NCBI GenBank assembly: GCA_900546835.1
Contig: UREH01000011.1
Span: forward strand, 1-26,646
DNA length: 26,646 nucleotides
Direction: 5' to 3'
DNA from: an uncultured Porphyromonadaceae bacterium
GTDB lineage: Bacteria > Bacteroidota > Bacteroidia > Bacteroidales > Muribaculaceae
Below, in pieces: positions 16,246 through 23,359 of this stretch. Position 1 is the stretch's first letter. Each line of letters begins with the position of its first letter. A program made the translations under genes and the position numbers. Below the pieces are notes generated by a model that saw nothing but the letters and a program-made list of their open reading frames with translations, was not told the origin of the DNA and did no database searches.

Positions 16246-17715
16246 TCAATGGAGTATGCGCCAGGGGGTGGGGTAGAGGTTGTTGGCGCGCGAGCCGAGG
16301 TTGTTGGCGAAGCCGAGGGGTAGAGGGGCGGCGAGGCCCTGGGGTCTGAAGGTGAGCAGGAGCGGTCCGCGCGGGGAATCGGGGAAGCCGGGGAGTGATT
16401 CTCGGCGCAGGTAGCTCAGGGCCAGATCAAGGTCGACCTCAGCCGTGGGGAAGGGAGATTCCGCGGTGTTTAAGGCGGTGGTGAGAGCCAGCGGCTGCGA
16501 GGGGACGGCCGTGCGCCCTTTGAGCGCGGCGACTTCGAGGCCGGGGAGAAGCAGGTCGAGATGGCGGTCGAGAAGGTCGTGGATCTGGGAGAATGCCACC
16601 GGCCGAGCGTAGAGGGCTTCGCCGCGGAGCGTGAATCCGAAATCTCCCCTTAGCCAGGATGAGCAAAGTGTGGCAAAATCAGAGCCTTTGGACGACGGAC
16701 GGGCGCCGGGCTGAAGCTCGGCCACCGAACCGCGATTCCGGCACTTTTTCTTCTCTCTGCGGGGCGACGATGCGGCGTGGCGGATGAGGGTGGGAGTCCA
16801 CCCGCCGGGTTTGCGGAGGATGGCCATGAAGAGCCCTTCGCCGCGCAGGCGCGTGGGGAGGAAGCGCATGCGGCCTTTGTCGTCGACCACTATTCCGTTA
16901 TCTTCCGGCAGGAGGACTGCCACCGGCTCGGCACCGAGGTCGGCAGTCATCCGGTCGGCAATCCGCTCGTTCTCGCGGGTATTGAAAGTGCAGGTGGAGT
17001 AGATGAAGAAGCCGCCGGGGGCGAGTGCCTCCCAGAGATTTTCCACGATTTCCCACTGGCGGGCGGCGCACTCGTCGACCAGACGCTCCGACCACTGGGC
17101 GCAGGCCTGCGCGTCCTTGCGCATCATCCCCTCGCCGGAGCAGGGCACGTCGGCCGCCACGATGTCGAACAGCTCCGGCAGGCGGCGGAAGCGCGCTGTG
17201 TCGCCGCGGCTTACGGCCACGGCCGGACAGCCCCACTTCTGGATGTTCTCGGCGAGGATGGAGGCGCGGCGGAAGTCGAACTCGTTGGCCACGAGCATCG
17301 AGCCCTCCGGCAGCGCGTCGAGAGCCGCCGTGGATTTGCCGCCGGGGGCGGCGCAGGCGTCGAGCATCAGAAGCGGTGCGTCGCTGAGACGCCCGGCGAG
17401 CGCGCCGACCACGTGGGCCGTAATCATCGATGAGGCATCCTGCACGTAGTAAAGCCCCTGGTGCATGGCCGGATCGTGGGTGAAGTCGGGTCGCTCGGGC
17501 AGCAGACAGCCCTCCGGCCACCACAGCACTCTTTCGCCGCCGCGGCATACCTCCGGAAGCCAGCCGTCGGGCACGCCGGCCGCGCGGAGCTTGCGGCGGT
17601 TGACGCGCACGGCCACCTCAGGAGCGGTCTGCTCCAGGCAGTCGACGAGGCCATCGGCGAGCGGCCCGATTTCGCGGGCGATAAAAGAGCGGTAGTCAGT
17701 GGGTATGGGTGGCAT
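16246..17715 (-). CDS. rRNA cytosine-C5 methyltransferase, RsmF/NOL1-NOP2-Sun family
   Basis: Methylates C5 of a cytosine in ribosomal RNA using S-adenosylmethionine; the architecture is closest to RsmF, which modifies 16S rRNA. The 489-aa protein has an N-terminal RNA-binding part (APEVAVRVNRRKL), SAM-binding motif I MLDACAAPGGKST (about residues 117-129), motif IV DVPCSGEGMMRKD with C192, and motif VI YSTCTFNTRENE with catalytic C242. Both cysteines of the RNA m5C mechanism are present. The C-terminal ~180 residues, after a variable basic linker, carry the PUA-like region found in RsmF-type enzymes. The ATG at 17715 starts MPPIPTDYRSF, 19 nt after the HD gene's final stop; those 19 nt are a dispersed repeat. 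It ends with TGA. Probably in one transcription unit with Rel/SpoT and the HD gene. The target site is inferred. Confidence 0.92.
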   Translation of the reverse strand: MPPIPTDYRSFIAREIGPLADGLVDCLEQTAPEVAVRVNRRKLRAAGVPDGWLPEVCRGGERVLWWPEGCLLPERPDFTHDPAMHQGLYYVQDASSMITAHVVGALAGRLSDAPLLMLDACAAPGGKSTAALDALPEGSMLVANEFDFRRASILAENIQKWGCPAVAVSRGDTARFRRLPELFDIVAADVPCSGEGMMRKDAQACAQWSERLVDECAARQWEIVENLWEALAPGGFFIYSTCTFNTRENERIADRMTADLGAEPVAVLLPEDNGIVVDDKGRMRFLPTRLRGEGLFMAILRKPGGWTPTLIRHAASSPRREKKKCRNRGSVAELQPGARPSSKGSDFATLCSSWLRGDFGFTLRGEALYARPVAFSQIHDLLDRHLDLLLPGLEVAALKGRTAVPSQPLALTTALNTAESPFPTAEVDLDLALSYLRRESLPGFPDSPRGPLLLTFRPQGLAAPLPLGFANNLGSRANNLYPTPWRILH

Positions 17716-17736
17716 GGGCTATTATGACACGCCCTC
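17714..17736 (-). repeat. 23-nt dispersed repeat, copy B
   Basis: Reverse complement of copy A at 12409-12431. On the minus strand it begins within the final TGA of the HD phosphodiesterase gene and ends within the ATG of the methyltransferase gene, so its 19-nt core GGGCGTGTCATAATAGCCC is exactly the intergenic spacer. Confidence 0.85.
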
Positions 17737-17962
17737 ACATTTTGGAGGTGTAGTTTTGGGAATCTCCTTCGGAGTCGTTGGTGTCCTTGGGGTATTGTAC
17801 GCGGGCGTGATACATGGAGCGTAGGCGCGAGGTGAATACCTCCTTCACCTCCTTGATGTCGCGGAACGATAGCGGCGAGTCGCTGTGGAGGCCGTCGGCC
17901 ACCTGGCCGTCGATGAGCCGGTCGACCAGGCTGCGAATCGCCTCGGGCGAATGGTCGCTGAG
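17735..17962 (-). pseudogene. C-terminal 75 codons of the PgpH-like gene, beyond an in-frame TGA
   Basis: The frame of the HD phosphodiesterase continues after the TGA at 17963-17965 without another stop to TGA at 17735-17737. It encodes LSDHSPEAIRSLVDRLIDGQ, then ADGLHSDSPLSFRDIKEVKE and a tail with LRSMYHARVQYP. This is the normal C-terminal helical end of 7TM-HD proteins in Bacteroidetes, so the segment belongs to the gene and is well preserved. It is the part that would be lost if TGA terminates translation. Confidence 0.85.
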
Positions 17963-17965
17963 TCA
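17963..17965 (-). other. In-frame TGA inside the PgpH-like gene
   Basis: The minus strand reads GCC TCC GCG CGC TGA CTC AGC GAC. In Bacteroidetes homologues as I recall them this position is a Ser within an EAASRSL-like segment, so TCA to TGA would be a single change; an alignment is needed to confirm. Confidence 0.85.
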
Positions 17966-19795
17966 GCGCGCGGAGGCCTCGCCGGCGTCGGACATCATGA
18001 GGATGGATGCCTCGCGCGTCTGCGGGTTGGGGCCCGGGTAGGTGAATGGTTCCGGGTCGACCTCGCTGTCGGGGTGTTGGCGGCACTCCATGGTATAGAA
18101 GTATTTGGCTTTGCCGCGGCCATGATGCTGGGCGATGAAGTCGCGCACGGCCTTGGGGAGCTTGATGCGCTCGGCCCGGCGCAGGCCGTCGGACACGTGG
18201 CGCGTGATGATGCGTGCGCTCTGGGCGGGCGTTAGCGTGTCGTGAGGGTTCACGCCATATTGGTTTTCGGTGAAGAAGGCGGGATTGTCGATTTTGCCGA
18301 TGTCGTGGTAGAGCGCGCCGGCGCGCACCAGCTGCACGTTGGCGCCGATGCGGTGTGCGGCTTCGGTGGCGAGGTTGCTGACGGCCATGGAGTGCTGGAA
18401 CGTGCCGGGGCATTCGCGCGAGAGCTCGCGCAGGGTGCGGTTGTTGATGTCGGAGAGCTCCACGAGCGTCATCACCGATACCAGGCCGAAGGTCTTCTCG
18501 ACGATGAACACCAGGATGTAGGCGAAGGAAATCAGCACGGCGTTGATGCCGAAGTAGCCGATCAGGCGCCACGACAGGGCGCTCAGCGTGCCCGACATCA
18601 TCAGCTCGAAGCCCACGTAGGAAACCACGTAGGCCAGGAAGGCCACTATGGCCGAACGCAGCAGTTCGGAGCGGCGCGAGAGATCCTTCAGTGAGAAGAT
18701 TACTGCCGTGCCGGCCAGAGTCTCCACGAAGATGAACTCAAGGGGGAGCGTGGCCTCTACAGCGCAGAGCAGCACCTCGGCCACAAAGACGAAGAAGGCC
18801 GTGCGCGAGTCGAAGAACACGGTGATGATTACCGGCAGAATGGCCAGCGGCACGCAGTATATGCCGTTGCGCAGCAGCCGGGCCACCAGGGCGGTGAAAA
18901 TGAAGAACACCACCATGAGCAGCACGGGGATAAGCACGAGCTTCACCCTCCGCAGCGACGCCGGATAGTAGAGCAGGCAGAAGGCGAACACCATGGCGAA
19001 AATCAGGGCGGCGTAGACGGCCTTTCCCGCGAAAGCGTTGATGCGCTGCGTGCGGTCCACGCTGGAGCGGCGGTCGAGCATCGATTCGTAGGTTTTCAGC
19101 ACCTGGTAGAGCTGCGGGGTTACGATTTCCGCCGGTCCGATAATCTTCTCCCCCTTCTGGATTAGGCCGATGCCGGCCACTACGGGCTGGATAAGGCTCT
19201 CGCGGTAGAGGCGCGTGGCCTCGCGGTCCTCCACAATGTTGGGGAGCAGCCGCTCGGAGAGGCGCACCGACTGGAAGGCGCGGTGGTCGTCGGGCGAGCC
19301 GGCGAAAAGCGAGTCGATATAGGCGTAGGCGTCGCGCTGCGAAAGATACTGAGCCGTGTGGCGCGACACGTTGACGTTGTTTTCCGAATATTTTACCTCG
19401 GGGAGCTCGCCTCGGGCTATGCGCGAGGAGGTAGTCTGGTCGACTACACCGACGGCGTATACACGCGCCACGGCGGCGGAAAGGCGGCGCTTCACGCCGG
19501 CAGCGAGCGAGTCGCTGGCTTCGATTTCGGCCATAAGGCGCTTAGGCTGGGCGTCGTCGCGCCGGTAGATGGGCACGAGCGAGGCGTCGATACTGTCGGT
19601 GATGTGGGCCACCGTGGCCGAGTCGCGGTAGACGGTGATGTCGAACGGTGCGGTGAGCAGCGAGTAGGCCCAGGGGCGGTTCTCCTCGTAGGCATAGCGC
19701 TGGCGCGCCGTGCGCGGCATGAAGTAGGAGCAGACGGCCACCGCGGCAATGAGCACCAGGGCGAGATATATGCGGGTGTTGTCGGTAGGTTTCAC
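17963..19795 (-). CDS. pgpH: 7TM-HD cyclic-di-AMP phosphodiesterase, PgpH-like (ends at in-frame TGA)
   Basis: Predicted membrane phosphodiesterase that hydrolyses the second messenger c-di-AMP. A first transmembrane helix (about residues 9-26) is followed by an extracytoplasmic 7TMR-HDED domain (27-255), several membrane helices (about 258-435) and a cytoplasmic HD domain: H468 (TFQHSMAV), H497-D498 (YHDIGK), H533, H557-H558 and D603 (MMSDAGEA). All metal ligands lie before the TGA, which falls at codon 611; the frame then continues for 75 more codons to 17735 (686 codons expected). The start is GTG at 19795, because an in-frame TGA lies three codons upstream and the next ATG would remove the first membrane helix. 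It begins 39 nt after the Rel/SpoT stop. The c-di-AMP role comes from the PgpH family; the truncated protein's activity is uncertain. Confidence 0.88.
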   Translation of the reverse strand: MKPTDNTRIYLALVLIAAVAVCSYFMPRTARQRYAYEENRPWAYSLLTAPFDITVYRDSATVAHITDSIDASLVPIYRRDDAQPKRLMAEIEASDSLAAGVKRRLSAAVARVYAVGVVDQTTSSRIARGELPEVKYSENNVNVSRHTAQYLSQRDAYAYIDSLFAGSPDDHRAFQSVRLSERLLPNIVEDREATRLYRESLIQPVVAGIGLIQKGEKIIGPAEIVTPQLYQVLKTYESMLDRRSSVDRTQRINAFAGKAVYAALIFAMVFAFCLLYYPASLRRVKLVLIPVLLMVVFFIFTALVARLLRNGIYCVPLAILPVIITVFFDSRTAFFVFVAEVLLCAVEATLPLEFIFVETLAGTAVIFSLKDLSRRSELLRSAIVAFLAYVVSYVGFELMMSGTLSALSWRLIGYFGINAVLISFAYILVFIVEKTFGLVSVMTLVELSDINNRTLRELSRECPGTFQHSMAVSNLATEAAHRIGANVQLVRAGALYHDIGKIDNPAFFTENQYGVNPHDTLTPAQSARIITRHVSDGLRRAERIKLPKAVRDFIAQHHGRGKAKYFYTMECRQHPDSEVDPEPFTYPGPNPQTREASILMMSDAGEASAR

Positions 19796-19834
19796 TTTCT
19801 TTCAGAGGGTGGTGGATGGATGGTTGCCGGAGGT

Positions 19835-22081
19835 CTACAGGCGCGCGGCGTTCTCTACGCCCGGAATCTTGCGGATTTTGGCGCAGAGAGTGTTGATTTC
19901 GTCGACGTTGCCTACGAGCAGCGAGAGGTCGGCGTGGAATACCTCTTTCTCGGCGCGGATGTCGAGGGCTCGGATGTCGAGCGTGAGCTGCTTGGAGATG
20001 AGCGAAATCAGTTCGTGGAGAATGCCGTGGCGGTCGATACCCTCCATATGTATGGTGGCGGGGAAGCGGGCTTCTCCCACCTCCCAGGCCGTGGAGAGGA
20101 TGCGCGGGCCGAAACTGGCCTTGAGCACGCTGGCTCGCGGGCAGTCGAGGGCATGCACCGTGACGCTGCCGTCGTCTTCGATGAAACCGAGCGACGGGTC
20201 GCCGGGAATGGGGTGGCAGCATTCGGCGAAATTGAAATTGGTTTCGCCCTTGTCGTCGTAGCGCAGGCGGTAGGTCTCCTTGGTGTTGATGGCGGCGCGG
20301 CGCGCGGCGGCCTCCTTCTCGGCGTCGGTGGCCGGGACGGGCTCCTCAGAGCGGCCCAGCAGCTTGGACAGCAGGCGCTTGGTGGCGGAACTCTGGCGGC
20401 GCAGGGTCTTCACCACGTAGTCGTTGAGCACAATCTCCTGGTTGCCGAGCAGGCAATAGAAGTCGTCGCGGCTCTGGGCCTTGAAGAGCCCCATCACCTT
20501 GGTGATGGCCACGTTGTCGTCGGCGATGTCGTGAGCCTTGAGGAATTTCCCGAAAATCTCGCGTCCGGCCGAGATGGCCGGCTGCTGCATCTTGCGCAGC
20601 GAGGCGCGCAGGCGCGATTTTCCTTTGGCTGTGGCCAGGAAGTTGATCCATTCGGCCTTTGGTGTCTGGCTCTGCGAGGTGAGCACCTCCACCTGGTCGC
20701 CCGAATTGAGCCTCTGGCTCAGGGGCACGAGCTTATGGTTCACCTTGCCGGCGATGCAGTGGCATCCGATCTGGGTGTGGAGGTTGAAGGCCACGTCGAG
20801 CACGGTGGCGTCCGTAGGGAGCGTGAGAAGTTCGCCCTTCGGGGTGAATACCACTATCTCCGAGGCAAAGAGGTTGAGCTTGAGCGTGTCGAAGAAATCG
20901 AGGGCGTTGGGTTCCGGGTCGTCGAGTATATCCTTTATGGTGTGGAGCCAGGCGTTGAGTTCCGACTCCTCGTCGCCCTCGCCGACCTTGTATTTCCAGT
21001 GGGCTGCAAACCCCTTCTCGGCTATTTCGTCCATACGGCGCGAGCGGATCTGCACCTCGATCCAGTTGCCGTCGGGCCCCATCACCGTGAGGTGGAGAGC
21101 CTGATAGCCGTTGACCTTCGGGGTCGACACCCAGTCGCGCGTGCGGTCGGGATGCAGGCGGTAGATGTCGGTGATGGCCGAGTAGATCTGCCAGCAGATG
21201 CTTTTCTCCTTGGCCGGGTCGTCGCAGTCGAACACGATGCGGGCGGCGTAGAGGTCGTAGACCTCCTCGAAGGGGATGTGTTTGGTCTCCATCTTGTTCC
21301 AGATGGAGTAGACCGACTTTACGCGCGCCTTGGCCGTGTATTTCAGCCCCATGGCGTCGAGGCGTTCGAGAATCGGGGCGGCGAAGTTGTTGTAGATCGA
21401 GTTGCGGTGCTCCTCGGTGGTGGCGATCTTGCGGCTGATCTGCTCGAAGGCGTCGGGATGCTCGTATTTGAACGAGAGGTTCTCCAGTTCTGTCTTTATG
21501 GCGAAGAGCCCCAGGCGGTGGGCCAGCGGAGCGTAGATGTAGAGCGTTTCGCCGGCGATCTTATACTGCTTGTTGGGCGCCATAGAGCCCAGCGTGCGCA
21601 TATTGTGCAGGCGGTCGGCCATCTTTATGAGCACCACGCGTATATCCTCCGACATCGTAAGCAGCAGCTTGCGGAAATTCTCGGCCTGGGCCGAGGCCTT
21701 GTCGCCGAAGATGCCGCCCGAAATCTTGGTGAGCCCCTCCACGAGCTGGGCGATTTTCTTGCCGAAATTCTGCTCGATATCCTCTACGGTGTAGTCCGTA
21801 TCCTCCACCACGTCGTGGAGCAGTGCGGCGCAGATCGAGGTTGATCCCAGGCCGATTTCCTGGCTTGCGATTTTGGCCACGGCGATGGGATGGAGGATAT
21901 ATGGCTCGCCCGAACGCCGGCGGATACCCTTGTGGGCCTCGCTGGCGAAGCGGAACGCCCGCTCTATAATCTCCACCTTCTTGCGGTGATTGCTTTTGAG
22001 GTATCCGTCGAGCACGTCGCGGAAAGCCTCCTCGATCATGCGGTCTTCCGCTTCGGTGGTGAATGTGTTGTTCTGGCTCAT
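19835..22081 (-). CDS. Bifunctional (p)ppGpp synthetase/hydrolase, RelA/SpoT family
   Basis: Makes and degrades the stringent-response alarmone (p)ppGpp. The 748-aa long RSH protein has an N-terminal HD hydrolase domain with an intact catalytic HD pair (ALLHDVVEDTDYT, H89-D90), the synthetase domain (about 240-375: ARVKSVYSIWNKM, PKVNGYQALHLTVMGPDGNW, EVQIRSRRMDEIAEKGFAAH), a TGS domain (about 395-460: VVFTPKGELLTLPTDATVLD) and a C-terminal ACT domain ending IRKIPGVENAARL. Intact hydrolase residues suggest a SpoT/Rel-type bifunctional enzyme rather than a RelA with a dead hydrolase. I chose ATG 22081 (MSQNNTFTTEAEDRM); the frame is open for 31 codons upstream, but those cover the promoter. 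A consensus promoter lies about 63 nt upstream. First gene of a likely unit with the HD phosphodiesterase and the methyltransferase. Confidence 0.96.
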   Translation of the reverse strand: MSQNNTFTTEAEDRMIEEAFRDVLDGYLKSNHRKKVEIIERAFRFASEAHKGIRRRSGEPYILHPIAVAKIASQEIGLGSTSICAALLHDVVEDTDYTVEDIEQNFGKKIAQLVEGLTKISGGIFGDKASAQAENFRKLLLTMSEDIRVVLIKMADRLHNMRTLGSMAPNKQYKIAGETLYIYAPLAHRLGLFAIKTELENLSFKYEHPDAFEQISRKIATTEEHRNSIYNNFAAPILERLDAMGLKYTAKARVKSVYSIWNKMETKHIPFEEVYDLYAARIVFDCDDPAKEKSICWQIYSAITDIYRLHPDRTRDWVSTPKVNGYQALHLTVMGPDGNWIEVQIRSRRMDEIAEKGFAAHWKYKVGEGDEESELNAWLHTIKDILDDPEPNALDFFDTLKLNLFASEIVVFTPKGELLTLPTDATVLDVAFNLHTQIGCHCIAGKVNHKLVPLSQRLNSGDQVEVLTSQSQTPKAEWINFLATAKGKSRLRASLRKMQQPAISAGREIFGKFLKAHDIADDNVAITKVMGLFKAQSRDDFYCLLGNQEIVLNDYVVKTLRRQSSATKRLLSKLLGRSEEPVPATDAEKEAAARRAAINTKETYRLRYDDKGETNFNFAECCHPIPGDPSLGFIEDDGSVTVHALDCPRASVLKASFGPRILSTAWEVGEARFPATIHMEGIDRHGILHELISLISKQLTLDIRALDIRAEKEVFHADLSLLVGNVDEINTLCAKIRKIPGVENAARL

Positions 22082-22121
22082 AACAAAGAATGGCTGCACC
22101 CGTAAATGGCAGTGCCCGGAA

Positions 22122-22142
22122 GCACAAAAGTGCATATAAGCA
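22122..22142 (-). other. Alternative small hairpins in the Rel/SpoT leader
   Basis: GCACAAAAGTGC (22122-22133) and GTGCATATAAGCAC (22129-22142) are overlapping 4-bp hairpins sharing the GTGC element, close to the predicted transcription start. They are short and could be chance. Confidence 0.3.
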
Positions 22143-22143
22143 C

Positions 22144-22175
22144 CAAAAATAGGAAATTTCCGAAAATCTCGCAAA
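22144..22175 (-). promoter_or_regulatory. Consensus Bacteroidetes promoter for the Rel/SpoT unit
   Basis: On the minus strand: TTTG (22172-22175), a 20-nt spacer, then TATTTTTG (22144-22151), a full match to both consensus elements. Predicted start near 22137, with a 5' leader of about 56 nt. It separates the core stringent-response genes from the phage genes upstream. Confidence 0.82.
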
Positions 22176-22206
22176 AAAACCTTCGTTTCGCCCTTTCGGC
22201 CACAGC

Positions 22207-22701
22207 TCAGGGCTGCGGCCAGCCGGGGGCGCGCAGGTCGGAGAGGGCGAGCGAGGCGAGGGTGTCGGCCACGGCGCTGACGGCGGCGTCGGAGCGGGCG
22301 CGCAGCTCGGCGGCGAAGCCGCTGCAGCTGTCGGGGCCTTCGGTGGCGATCCAGGCGAGGATGCCTGTAGCCACGGCGTGCTCCAGATGGCGGCGCACGG
22401 TTATCAGGGCGCCGCTGCTCAGGCGGTCGGCACCGGCGAGCGTGAGCCGCATGGCAGGGGCTTCGGAGGCAGAGTAAGGGTGGTCGGCGGGGATGTCGGA
22501 GTCGTCGATGTCGGAGGTTTCTACGGCCGGCCCGAGGCGCAGGAGGATTTCGGCGAACACCATCCGCGCCAGCACGCGCAGCCCCGGCAGCTGGTCGCGG
22601 GTTACGAGCATCCCCTCGTCGGGGTTGGCGGCCGTGGCCTTGCGAAGGGCGGTAAGGGCGAGAATTTCGTCAGTTATGGTCTTGAAGTCGAGTGTAAGCA
22701 T
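22207..22701 (-). CDS. Hypothetical protein, probable phage-associated structural or accessory protein
   Basis: I do not recognise a named domain. The 164-aa protein is acidic to neutral and Ala-rich (MLTLDFKTITDEILALTALR, later EHAVATGILAWIATEG and ASLALSDLRAPGWPQP), with no signal peptide or membrane helix, and looks mainly helical. It is the last gene of the phage block and ends 32 nt before the -33 element of the Rel/SpoT promoter. Its start ATG lies 67 nt after the preceding gene, across a short 9-nt-periodic repeat, with no promoter consensus between, so the two are probably co-transcribed. Position after portal and capsid genes suggests a neck, tail or completion protein; this is inference only. 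Confidence 0.65.
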   Translation of the reverse strand: MLTLDFKTITDEILALTALRKATAANPDEGMLVTRDQLPGLRVLARMVFAEILLRLGPAVETSDIDDSDIPADHPYSASEAPAMRLTLAGADRLSSGALITVRRHLEHAVATGILAWIATEGPDSCSGFAAELRARSDAAVSAVADTLASLALSDLRAPGWPQP

Positions 22702-22715
22702 GGGGGATGTGATTT

Positions 22716-22769
22716 TATGTGGCTGGTAGGGCCTATGTGGCCTATGTGGCTGATTGGACCTATGAGGTT
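22716..22769. repeat. Degenerate 9-bp periodic repeat
   Basis: About six 9-nt units related to TATGTGGCC and TATGTGGCT run through this 54-bp spacer between two phage-block genes. In one frame on the minus strand it would read as repeated Ile-Gly-Pro/His triplets, a pattern I have seen in intergenic repeats of Bacteroidales, but it is not translated by either flanking gene. Confidence 0.65.
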
Positions 22770-23257
22770 TATTTTGATTTTGATTGGGAGCTGCGCCGGT
22801 GGTGGGCAGGGCGCGCGATGGCCAGACGGCGCATACGCGCCAGGCGTGCGCGGCGGTCGGCTTCGGCTTTCTCCTCGCGGAGCCACGCCAGGCAGAGCCG
22901 ACGGGCGTAGGAGGGGGCGATGAAGAAACTCGACGGCCGGTAGTTGGCGATTATCCAGTCGAGTGCCTCCCACTCGGTCTCGCGCGGAGCGACGCGGCAT
23001 CGCGCGGCCAGAGCTCGCTCCATCTCGTCCCACATGGCGCGTCGGTGGGGCTTTTCGCCGGGAGGAAGATGGCCGTGGCGACGGCGCAGAAGCATTTTGT
23101 AGGCATGATTTCGGCACACGTAGAAGCGTCCGGCCGGCATCCGGAGGGCTTCGCCGATGGCGAATTCCTCCGAAACCGGACGCTCCCCGCTCAGCTGGCG
23201 CCACAGGCGCTCGAAGGCGGCGATGAAGTCGCCGGCACGTTGATGGGAAGTATACAT
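22769..23257 (-). CDS. Hypothetical basic protein in the phage block
   Basis: A 162-aa protein with no domain I can name. I chose the ATG at 23257 (MYTSHQRAGDFIAAFERLWR); 19 further codons are open upstream but they lie over a TAnnTTTG promoter element. It is strongly basic, with Arg-rich clusters (YKMLLRRRHGH) and a tail of ADRRARLARMRRLAIARPAH and HHRRSSQSKSK that could bind nucleic acid. EWEALDWIIANYRPSSFF is a hydrophobic, probably structured middle segment. It has its own promoter-like site downstream of the portal gene, so it may be expressed separately from the head genes, for example as a regulator or DNA-associated protein (inference). Confidence 0.68.
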   Translation of the reverse strand: MYTSHQRAGDFIAAFERLWRQLSGERPVSEEFAIGEALRMPAGRFYVCRNHAYKMLLRRRHGHLPPGEKPHRRAMWDEMERALAARCRVAPRETEWEALDWIIANYRPSSFFIAPSYARRLCLAWLREEKAEADRRARLARMRRLAIARPAHHRRSSQSKSK

Positions 23258-23289
23258 AGTTCTCGTAATTGTTTTGAGCTTGCGTTCTG

Positions 23290-23297
23290 CAAAGTTA
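23290..23297 (-). promoter_or_regulatory. Promoter -7 element upstream of the basic phage-block protein
   Basis: The minus strand reads TAACTTTG, an exact TAnnTTTG match, placing a transcription start near 23283 and a 25-nt leader. No TTG sits at the normal -33 position; instead that region lies between two ACCCGGG half-sites (23301-23332), so the promoter may need an activator or be controlled by a repressor. Confidence 0.5.
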
Positions 23298-23300
23298 AGG

Positions 23301-23332
23301 CCCGGGTCGGGCAAGAATCTTTCACACCCGGG
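23301..23332. promoter_or_regulatory. Inverted repeat overlapping the -33 region (possible operator)
   Basis: CCCGGGT (23301-23307) and ACCCGGG (23326-23332) form a 7-bp inverted repeat with an 18-nt spacer, flanking where a -33 element would lie. Alternatively it is a weak terminator for the portal transcript; no T-run follows. Confidence 0.4.
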
Positions 23333-23359
23333 TTAAAAGAATGTTAAATTTGATGACGT

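Noticed and set aside
19283..21844. 853-codon open frame antisense to Rel/SpoT and the HD gene
   Set aside because: Its length reflects GC-rich codon bias on the opposite strand; it crosses two well-defined sense genes and shows no domain.
22082..22174. 31-codon N-terminal extension of Rel/SpoT
   Set aside because: It would overlap a full consensus promoter, and the ATG at 22081 gives a normal RSH N-terminus.
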